A stretch of 44,954 nt of DNA from Nymphaea colorata (Eukaryota > Streptophyta > Magnoliopsida > Nymphaeales > Nymphaeaceae): contig NW_022205271.1 of the NCBI RefSeq assembly GCF_008831285.2, forward strand, positions 1-44,954, given 5' to 3'. The position numbers and the translations under genes were made by a program. The notes beneath the pieces are model-generated. The model saw only the letters and a list, made by a program, of their open reading frames with translations, was not told the DNA's origin and did no database searches. The first letter of the stretch is position 1. Each line of letters begins with the position of its first letter. This document shows positions 35,701 to 44,954 of the stretch, one piece after another.

Positions 35701-38700
35701 CTCATTGGGAATTTGCTGATTACTGAGATTGTGAAAGTGGAAAAGGAAGCCTTGGTCTTCCGCGGCAAGTACGAGGAGCCTTTGAGGAAGCAGTTGCTTT
35801 AGTATCTCCAGCAGCGGGCGCTTAGCAGTCCCACTGGCAACAAGTTCATCGAGTATCTCTTCCTGAGTTCCTTCAAATTGCTGAACTCCAATCCCAAAAA
35901 CCTCCACTCCTTCCTCAAACACCAGCAAGATCTCTTCACCGAGGTCTTCCGATTGTACGAAAAAGTGCTCTCCAGGAGCAAGCCTGACCAGCTCTTCTAC
36001 ATCCTCCCCACCTTCCTCATGGTCGTCGAGCTATACCATGGCTCCTTGGCCCCCCTCGCTCCCAGCCAGGATATCATCTCCTCCCTTCTCAAGTCCATTG
36101 AGTCCATCCAAAAGCCTTAGTTCAATGAGGTGCTTTCCTTCATCGAATAGGGCGAGTTCGAGGGTGTTTCTCCCACCTCGGAAAAAGTATACGAGACATC
36201 CCACCCTCTCGAAAGGGGCAAAAACTACAACTTCCCTCCCCGCAACTTCCCCCACGCTTCGCTAGTCCTCCTCGACCTGGACAAGCGATGCCAATCGGAT
36301 CCCAACAACGACACCCTCAACATCCAGATCTTGCACGAGGATTGCGTGGTAGGAAACAACATCCAAGTCAACGACGGCGTTTTCAACAGTTATCTGCGTC
36401 TTTCTGGCACAGTCGACACCAAGAAACCCTATCTCATCTTCGGAAACGCTCTCAACGTGGACTTCAACAGTTCGGGACAGGTGAAGGACACCCAGAGCTT
36501 GGTGAGGTACGGCTTCAAGTTCGGTCTCAGGCCTATCTTTACGGGGAAGGCGAGATTTGCGCCCAACAAACGCGATAGGGTCGAAAAGGTGTTCGGAACG
36601 GTCGCTAACTTCGAAGTATATTTCAATACTCTGAAATTCACGGTGGTTGCAGTGTCCAATACCATTGAAAACTACCTACATTTGGAGAACTAGCAAACCG
36701 ACCCCAAGATTGCGTAACTGCTCAAGAATAAGATTTTCAAGGAGGGGTTCTAGGAAAATTCATACAAATTCGAAACCAAAGGGATTAGTCCTTACGAGAT
36801 TGTCAACAAGTTCATGAAACAGACTGAAATTTCATCCCATGACCAACTTATCCTCCAGAAGAATCATGAGAAACTATGGAAAGTAGAGGAGAAATAGGCT
36901 GTGGTTGCCAGTAAGGAAAAATAACCTCTGTGGAACTTCTAAGGCATTCCCAGTTATATCAAGGGGTATCTAGAACAGATCCAGCAATTTAAGGGTGATT
37001 TCATTGAAGTCTTCACCGAGGCTCGCCAACTGGCAAAGGAGAAAGGCTCATACGCCCACATGATGCGCAGAAAAACTTTCTAGGACAAGCATAAACAGTT
37101 CTGGCTGCAGGGCTAATCCATCCTCTTCCTGACCATACTCAAACACTCGGGCCTGCTTCATCTCAATCTCAAATTCTCCATATAATACATCAAGGAGAAT
37201 TTGAAAGCTTTCGAAGATGCGAGAGACGGTATCTACTACTCTCTTATTTCTAGGATCCAGAATGTGAATGAGTGGAGAGATCTGCTTGAGACTTATATCG
37301 GCAGAGATGTGGTCGAAGAGGAGGAAAAGAAAGAAGAGCCTGAGGAGAAAAAGCCAGCCAATATCAACATCTCCCTCAAACGCAAGGGCAAAACCGTCAA
37401 ATCCATGAAGCTAGGTGAGGAGAAGCCAGCTCCAAAGAAGGAAAAAGTGGAGGAAAAGCCAGTTGAGAAGGGCATGAGCAAGGCTGAGTTCTAAAAGGTA
37501 ACTCGGTAGCGTCTATCCAACAACTAAGCCTTGGTTAAGGGCATTTGCAACATTCGCAAAATTAGATATGATGAAACCAATCCCTTCGAAAACGTAAGCA
37601 GAATCATCGAAGAGGTCATCAAAGCATCAGAGCGTCCCTTGGAATCTCCTGAAAGCGTATATACTGAGCCAATTGAACACCTCATCCGCTGCTGTCTCTT
37701 CCTGCTGAAATTCCGATCCCCCAGCACAAAGGAATCCCTATAATCCAACGAATAGATCGTGCCGGTCAGTATCGGTCGTTCTCTCAGTTCCGACAACCGC
37801 AACGTTGATACTAACAAATTGAACATTTTCAGGGAGTGGCTGTAGAACTGGAAGAAGTGGAAGGGCTTCAAGCGAGAGGGCAGGATATAGCTGAAGTTCC
37901 CAGTTGAGGAAATCGTCAAATATATTAACGCATGGATCGATCTGGGCAGCATCGAGGCAGCCATCCGCACCAGGTACTACCAATGCACCAACCGCATCAG
38001 TTTCTACAGTGGAAACAACCAACTCATCAAAGCCTTCGCCAATAGTCCCCTCGTCAGGTACACTCTCGGTACTGAAACTCTCAACTTGCACCAAAACTAC
38101 CTTGCCTCCCTGTCGTCCATCAGCCAGTCCAAGCTCAAATAGCTTGAGGAGGTCTATGCTCTCTTCCGCAGCAATTTGAAGACAGTGGAGGGCAACCTGA
38201 TGGAGAAATTGCCAGTCAAGCTCAGCCAATTAGAAGCGCTGCTCAAGGATAAAACTGTCGATTTCCTGTAGAGAGCAAAGCCGCTACTGCATACTCTCTT
38301 CCTGCTCTAAAGCGAAAACCCAGACATCAGTCTGGAGCTTGCTCTCTATTTCATTCCCTTCCGCCATCTATCAGGACAGAACGAGGACATCACATACCTT
38401 GCTTCTTCTTTGGTCCAACGCGCCCTGGTTGGCCAGCATCCCAACTCCACTCTCATCAACCTTTTATAAAAGGAAGTGGGTCGCAGCAGCATCAACTTCA
38501 AGCGCTGGAAGGATCTCTTCTTCGTGTAGCGGGCGTTGTTCCTCCTCAAGAAACTGTAGAGCAACTGCAGGAAGAAGGTAGCAGTGGAGGAGAAGATGAG
38601 ACTGGCAGAGCTGCTCTTCTTCATCCTCTACCACATCGAAGTTCCGATCCTGGCGAAGGTGGCACTGAAGATCCTCAGGAGGTTCAAGATCAGTCTCAAA

Positions 38701-41700
38701 GAGGGCATCAGGACTCCTCTCGATTGCGAATACACTCTTTGCGCCATCACTGACAAGCAGGAATTGACCATCAAGGAGAAATTCAAACTGTCGCCCAGCA
38801 TCTGCAGGAACAATGTCGAGCTTTTGTGCGCCAAGATCCACAGTATCTTCGAATAGTCTCACCAAAACTAACTCTAAGCCAAATTTGAAGGCCCTCTCGC
38901 CTTGCCCCAGCGCGAGAGAGTGGAAGAAGAGTAGCGCTACAACGTCATCATCAACTTGCATCAAGAGGAAGACCTTTACTGGTTGGTCAAAGTGCTTTAC
39001 TATGTCGATGAACTCTAGGTCAAGGCTGGAGAGAAGACCATTCCACAGTATAAAGATTTCGCTGAGTACCTTGCTCAGAAGGGCAAGAAGAGAGAGGATA
39101 ACAAGCGGGATCAGCAGCAACAGCAGCAGCAACCGAACTAGGCAGAAAAGGAAAAGCCGAAGGATCCAGAGCGCAGGGAACGCATCTTCACCAACCTCCC
39201 CAAAATAACCAGCGTAGATCCTGCCCTTGAGGAACAGCTTCCGCTGGGCTGGTTCTTCAACTACTGCAACATCTTCGCTGAGCCTCTCTAACGCCAGCAA
39301 TCTCCTCCCAATCCCAAAGCCAAGGGCAACGCAAACGCCAACCAAAACGCTCTCAAGAGCCGCCCCGCCAAGAATAGCAATAATAACAACAATAACAATG
39401 CTAAAAAACAGTGGGCAATGCCTATCTTCGGCCGGTGGATCAAGAAGTATGAATAGCTCAACTCGAAGCCCATCGAATAACCCAAGGAAGGAGACAGCGA
39501 TGATGCCAAATTGTAGTTCATCCGCGCCAAGAATTTCCAATCTCGCATCCGTTCGTACCTGCGTGATATCAACATCCTGATGGACAGTTTCACCAGAAAT
39601 GGCTACAGCATCTTCAAGGAGGACGTTCCCCGCACCAGGATGAACCAGCTTTGCCAGCTGATCACTGCTGGCAGCAGCAACAGGCTCAAGGACATCCCCC
39701 TCGACCTAAAGAACGGAGACATCAAGGGAAGGCTATTGGTCAATGATTTCCAGGCCAACTTCACTTCCCGTGTCAAAATCACCCTCATTAAGGCTCGCCA
39801 CTACCCCTACTTCTAGCAGCTCATCGCTTACCAGGGCCTCCTCTCGGCTCGCAACGACCCCGCCTCCGCTTCTCTCCTCGCCAGGAGGGAGCTTGCGCTG
39901 CCAGACTCTCGCGCGTTCATGCCCTACGAGTAATTCCCTGCTTTGGATGAGCCTGCTGAGGAAGATCCAGTCTAGTTTGGAAAGCAGTGGGTGGAGAGTG
40001 GGATTTCACGCATGCGGAAGAAAACCTAGCGTGTCTTCTTAAATGATTACCCTGGATGCACGTTCTTCCTTGCACAGGGTGGCATTTAGAGTGGAGTAAG
40101 AGACAACATCTTGGTTCCAGCTAATGATGCGGCTCTCACTCTGCAAACGACCGCTTTCTAAAAGATCCTCACGCTTCCCCGCAGCGAAGCCGAAAGAGAC
40201 TACGAGGAGACCGATTTCCCCGAAGAGCTGATCGAGAAGATATAGCGCATCCTGGAGAGAGGAAGCATCGCAGTCACCTCCAAGACAGACGTCCGGGAAT
40301 TCCTGCTCTTGACCTTCTACCTCAAGAAGCTCAACCAGTGCGACCTGCAATTCGTGAGCAAGGCTGCCTCACAGCAATTCACTGAAAAACTGCTCAAGTT
40401 CACAGCCGGCCTCAACTCCTTCAAGGAGCTCAAGAAATACGAAGAAGATGTCCAGAAGCTAATCCTCAAATTGATCGACAACTAGCACGAGAAACTGCAT
40501 CTCTTCGGAAACTACCTAAGCGACGAGGACTTCCACCCCGACGTTGAGGAATTTTTGGTGCCGATGAAGTTGTAGAAGTTGAATTCCAGCAACGAGGTGA
40601 AGCAGGAGGGCGCGGATACCCATTCCTGCATCAAGAGCAAGTACCTGCTGAAGTCGCAGCCGCCCCAAATCGAGCAGAACAAGCTGCTGAAGTACTGGGA
40701 GAAGAACATCCTGCCCAAGATCTACGAGTTCGTCAAGACCACCCTCAAGCAGATCGAAATCGACGATTTCTGGGAACAGATGAGAAGGCCCCTGAGAGTG
40801 GGCGACCACACCGATGCCAAGAGAGTGGCCTATATCATCTGCGATAATAAGTTGCCGGCTGGAGCTGTCATCCCCGACTCCAACCACAACTGGAACTCGC
40901 TTTAGCTCGAGGAGATCTTCGTCGGGGAGAATGTGCTGGTGAAGCTGCCGAGAAGGGGCGAGTTTGGCACGCCGCTGCTCGGCTGGGGAAACCAGGAGCA
41001 GAGACTCGCTCGCATCGTCTTCATCGACCTCAAGAGCAGCACGGTTTTGGTCCGCTACCGCGTGGAGGAGCTCTCCATCTTCAGCTACACCTGGGTACCC
41101 GTGAACGCCCTGATGGCGGTCGAGAAGGAAGTGATGCACATCTCCACCCGCAGCATCTACGAATAGCTGGAGAAGAAACTGGAGGGAATGGTATACATCC
41201 ACGCCAAACAGTGCCTCACCAAACTGGCGCCCTCCGTCTCCGCCCAGGACAGCCTCAAGTTGCTCAGGGAAACCATCTTGGACCTATTCATCGACAATCC
41301 CATCTCAGGAGTTTTCGACTACCCTCGGCCTGCTTGGCCGATGCGTGGAGTCTTCTAGCGGATGCTCTAGTAGGGTGACCTTGCCTTGATTGATCTGCTG
41401 GAGAAGCAGTTCACCACAGTTCGCGGACTGGACATAAACCTAAACTCCGAGAAAATGACTTCTCTCAACCGTTTCGACGACGCCAAGGCACTGATCGTTT
41501 CCTTCAAGAAGGAAGCAAAGCTTTCCCAGTGTTCTGGCATTCGCTTCTTCAGCGATAAGTACGGCTACAACGAAGTTGCGCATGTCTACACTGCCAAATC
41601 CGAACGCACTGACATATAACCGCTGGAGTTCAACGATCCCAACATCCACTGCGCGTTCTATACCAACAAGGAGTGTCTGCCCATCATCGAGCAAAACAAC

Positions 41701-44700
41701 TATAAGCTTTACCCTGTTGAGGCTACTGTCTTCGCAGTTGATGACATGTGGACCATTGGCTGCTACGTCGGAGAGCTATTGTGCGAGATAGCAGTCAGCA
41801 AGCCCACTCCGGCCCTGCTGAATGTCCTATAGCGTGTTAATCGTCTGTTTGTGAAGTGGATTCTCAAGAAAAGCGTATCAGTCCTGTGTGCATACCTGGC
41901 TCGCCTTATCGCCAAGGTGAGTATGACGATTAACTTCCTTTGCGAGCGTAATTCCATTTAGCCGACTCTTGAGCGTTTCGGAGTGGCTCCATAGCAACTC
42001 AAGGAGCTTCTCAAATGGGTGAACTACCTGACTGACTAGTAGTCAAAGGCCAAGGTCACCCTCTACTCCACCCTCCTCCAAAACCTATCCGAAATGACTG
42101 CCTCCATCCTCTACAGGCTGCCCCCCGCTGTGGCCACACCCCCCGAACACGTCAAGGCCTCCATCTAACTCATGCGCATCCTCAAGGAAATCGACCAATT
42201 CACCAGGACCAAGAAACTCTCGGGGTTGATTGCCAATCCTCCCGCCCCCAGCTACCAGTGGGAACGCATCCTCCAGGTCAGCAACATCCCCGACTACTTC
42301 GACCGCGACACCATCCGTCGCAAGATGAGGGAAATAATCCAGCAAAACAAAGGAAAAATCCTATGCCCCACCTTCGACATCCACCTCACCGGCGGAAACT
42401 GCTTCCTCCTCGTAGATGGATGGGATATCAACTAGCTGGTCGAAGAGGAAGTGATTGAGAAGATCGAGCAGGAGTAGGAGGAGAAGCAGGAAGAGGAGGA
42501 AATGGGGATGATGACTTGGATCTGCACAGCCTGCACGTTCTAAAACCCCGCCGCCTTCAATGCCTGCGAGATCTGCCAGACTCCCGCCCCCGTAGCCGCC
42601 AAGCAGGAAGAAGTCTACGACGTTGTGGAAGCCACTGACCTCAAGGCGGCCGAGCGCAAGCTCAAAGAGCGCGAAGCCAAGCGCTTCGAGGAAGTTAAAG
42701 TGCAAATCCTCAAATTCTTCGAAGATTAGTATAAGACCGTCTGCGAGCTGATCGAAAAACGCAATAAGGAGATCGAGGAGGGCAACAAGGCCAAGGAGGC
42801 CGCCCGCAAGAACAAGAAGGGAGAGTTTGTCCGCGATGAGCCGCTTTAGATCCCCAAGAAACCAGAGGTGAAGCTGCAGACTGGCTCTTCAGTCTTCCAA
42901 AACCCAGCCATCGAGCAGTTCTTGGAGGGCCGATGCCAGGCCCTTCCTGCGGACCTCCGCAAGCTAGTTTAGGGCGAGTAGACCTTCCTCGCCAAGTTCA
43001 AGAAGTTCCTTGCCCTTGGATACGACCTGTGGGGCGACAACATCGCCAACGAATCGGCCACTCTCATCCCCTTCAGCCTCCTCTACCAGCTCATGGACTA
43101 CATCCAGACCTAGATCTGCAAGGGTTCCTCCAGCGTGCTCTCCTACTCCTAAGAATCGATCAGGATCTTGAGCCAGGTCCCCCTGCTGGACATAAAGGGC
43201 AACGAGGAGCCGATCAACTACGCGAGCGAGTCGGACATGGGCGTCCGCGTGAAATACAAGCAGCTGGGCGGACTGAAGTCCTACAATATCAGGTACAGTT
43301 GGAAGTTCGTCAAGTAGCTCAACCTGGCAGCCTCCAAGTGCCTGCAGTTCATCAACATGGACCTCAAGCTGGACAAGGAGCGCGCCGATCCCACCCCCGC
43401 CTACAATGACTGTCTCGGCTATATCATCAAATACTTCCGCACGCTGGTCATGGGGGTCATCAAGCTGGAACTCTTCCAGAAGATCATGCAGAAGACCAGC
43501 GTCGCCCGCTAGAACGACGAAGTGCCGAGGGTGGAGCTGGAAAGACTGAAGGCCAGGGAGATTCGCACCAAGGAAGGCCTGGTGACTGCCAAATAGAAGG
43601 AAGACCATCTGTTCACCAAGGCACACAGTCAGTTCCTCAAAATCCCCACTGCCTTCCTGAGGCCATTCAAGCCCAAAGGAGCCGATCCTTACCTTTCCTT
43701 CACTGTTACTTTCAAGGGCGAAAACGTGATGGGTGAGGCTGGGCCATACCGTCAATTCTTCACTGACATCGCGAGAGAACTGGCGCCTACTTACAACCTG
43801 GGCCTGTTCATCCCCTCGCCCAACAACCGCCACCAATCGGGAGAGCACAAGTCCAGGTGGGTGATCAATCCCCGCGCCAACAGCACATACCATTTTAGCC
43901 TGTTTGAGTTCATTGGAGTCCTCATGGGATGCTGCTTCCGCACAGGCGGACACCTTGCCCTTGACCTTCCCACTATGTTCTGGAAATCCATCACCAGAGA
44001 ATAGATCACCGATGCCGACCTCGATGAAGTTGACTCACAATTGGTCAGTCTGCTAAAGATGCTGCGTGATTGCCCTTCAGAATAGCTGCTCGCCGAAGCG
44101 ACCGACGCCACCAACGGATAACCTCTCACCTGGACCTATCGATCCTGCGATGATGAGCTGCACGAGCTGCGTCCCAACGGTCGCAACCAGCACGTCGAGT
44201 TTGCAGAACTAGAAGCCTATATCGAAGCTCTCAGGAACAAGAAAATCAACTAGTCCCGCCTTATGGTGAAGCGCATCGTGCAAGGCCTTTCCCAGCTGGT
44301 CCCCATGCCCTACCTGCACTGTCTCACCGGAGAGGAGCTGAAGCTGACTATTTGCGGTCGGCCACGAGTGGACGTGGACTTGCTGAAGAAGCACACAAAG
44401 TACTCAGGGGGGCTGACTGAGTAGTCGCGGCGGATAAAGTTCTTCTGGTAGACGATCCGGGAGTTGCCGGAGGTGGACCGTTTGAAGATAATCCGTTTCT
44501 GTTGGGGGCAGTAGCGTTTGCCGATCAACAGTGAGTAGTACTAGCGGAACAACATCCGTTTCATGATAAAGCCGATGTTGGCGAACCAGCAGAACCAGGA
44601 CCAGGCTCTTCCGAAGGCGGACACTTGTTTCTTCAACATCTAGTTGCCGGACTACTCGACCAGGGCCATCATGAAGGAGAAGATCCTGCTGGCGGTCAAT

Positions 44701-44811
44701 TTGGACAACGTGTCGATTAATGCTGACGAGAACATGATGAATAGCGAGGATAACCCGCTCATGAACGAGATTGACTCTTATGAACAGGAGGAGGATTATG
44801 AGGAGGATTGA
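32780..44811 (+). CDS. Giant HECT E3 ubiquitin ligase, 4,003 aa
   Basis: One 20-nt intron (32889-32908, GTACGCCCCACCCTATCCAG) near the start, then about 11.9 kb in one frame to TGA 44809-44811. Recognisable parts: a UBA-like domain near residues 510-550 (FTRQECKRAFVLNDYDLAET then WLFNEG); a beta-sandwich segment near 1160-1240 (LVLLDLDKRCQSDPNNDTL, LRLSGTVDT) like the CUB-like domains of very large ligases; a seven-Gln tract at 39112-39132; a RanBP2-type zinc finger at about 3240-3268 (WICTACTF.NPAAFNACEIC); and a C-terminal HECT domain from about 3640 (GEAGPYRQFFTDI, LLKKHTKYSGGL, FCWGQ.RLP). The catalytic Cys is about 3943 in KADTCFFNI. The acidic tail is YEQEEDYEED. The ZnF and UBA suggest ubiquitin or ubiquitinated-protein binding. 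Closest type by eye is HERC/HECTD-like, without visible RCC1 repeats. Start ATG 32780 is preferred because it links through the intron exactly in phase. Confidence 0.9.
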
Positions 44812-44880
44812 TTCGTTTATCATCACATCAATCATCATATCAATCAAACAATTAAATACATATATATGGAATGAATTTGT
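44812..44880. other. Subtelomeric spacer, 69 nt
   Basis: The whole non-coding distance between the HECT stop codon and the telomere. It is AT-rich with an ATCA-rich stretch and must contain the transcription end and poly(A) site. No subtelomeric repeat or further gene. Confidence 0.8.
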
Positions 44881-44954
44881 GGGTTGGGGTTGGGGTTGGG
44901 GTTGGGGTTGGGGTTGGGGTTGGGGTTGGGGTTGGGGTTGGGGTTGGGGTTGGG
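44881..44954 (+). repeat. Telomere, (TTGGGG)n
   Basis: 74 nt of perfect TTGGGG repeats (eleven full units plus partial ends), G-rich strand running 5' to 3' to the sequence end, as at a true chromosome terminus. This is the Tetrahymena-type oligohymenophorean repeat, different from the TTTTGGGG of spirotrichs. Confidence 0.98.

Noticed and set aside
39112-39132. CAG/CAA repeat as a possible microsatellite element
   Set aside because: It is an in-frame seven-Gln tract within the HECT coding sequence, too short to call a repeat feature; used only as genetic-code evidence.
42964-43953. 329-codon open frame on the minus strand inside the HECT gene
   Set aside because: It is opposite the linker and HECT domain of a continuous, clearly conserved frame; same compositional cause. 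Other long antisense frames at 22037-22888, 38464-39540 and 40516-41202 were rejected likewise.
1-44954. CRISPR array, phage or bacterial operon
   Set aside because: No spaced direct repeats, no Shine-Dalgarno-led operons and no phage genes; reassigned stops, spliceosomal introns and telomere show a ciliate chromosome.

Overview
The window is the telomeric arm of a ciliate macronuclear chromosome. Three observations point there: a (TTGGGG)n tract closes the right end, TAA and TAG are read as sense codons with TGA as the only stop, and genes are cut by introns of about 20 nt. At conserved positions TAA/TAG fall where homologues carry glutamate, while invariant glutamines are always CAG/CAA. 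The code is therefore most likely UAR = Glu, which is known from peritrichs (Opisthonecta, Campanella, Carchesium), rather than the commoner UAR = Gln. All protein descriptions below read TAA/TAG as Glu. Layout: bases 1-19,000 hold small to medium genes on both strands with AT-rich spacers. In order these are an unrecognised protein (-), a pseudokinase (-), an unrecognised protein (-), the phosphoinositide-kinase scaffold VAC14 (+), an AT-rich stretch with a doubtful decayed gene (-), a divergent Rab-type GTPase (-), a sorting-nexin-like gene (+), a RING-IBR-RING ubiquitin ligase (-), a two-repeat MYB (-), two small membrane proteins (+ and -) and an unrecognised gene (+). Bases 19,000-44,811 are GC-rich and densely packed: a JmjC/cupin oxygenase (+), a 2,851-aa ubiquitin-specific protease (+), a coiled-coil protein (+), a peroxisomal-type (ABCD) half-transporter (-) and a 4,003-aa HECT ubiquitin ligase (+) whose stop codon lies only 69 nt from the telomere. 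Gene ends are close: the coiled-coil and ABCD genes converge 45 nt apart, and ABCD and HECT diverge from a 237-nt spacer. Themes: three ubiquitin-system enzymes (RBR ligase, giant deubiquitinase, giant HECT ligase) and three endomembrane genes (VAC14, Rab, sorting nexin) share this arm; no operon logic is implied. Data quality differs along the window. Many genes left of about 18 kb need one extra base at several places to stay in frame (always a -1 shift, mostly in A/T runs), whereas the four long genes on the right (about 24 kb of coding sequence) need none. This is probably uncorrected long-read deletions on the left, but programmed -1 frameshifting or gene decay is not excluded by sequence alone.
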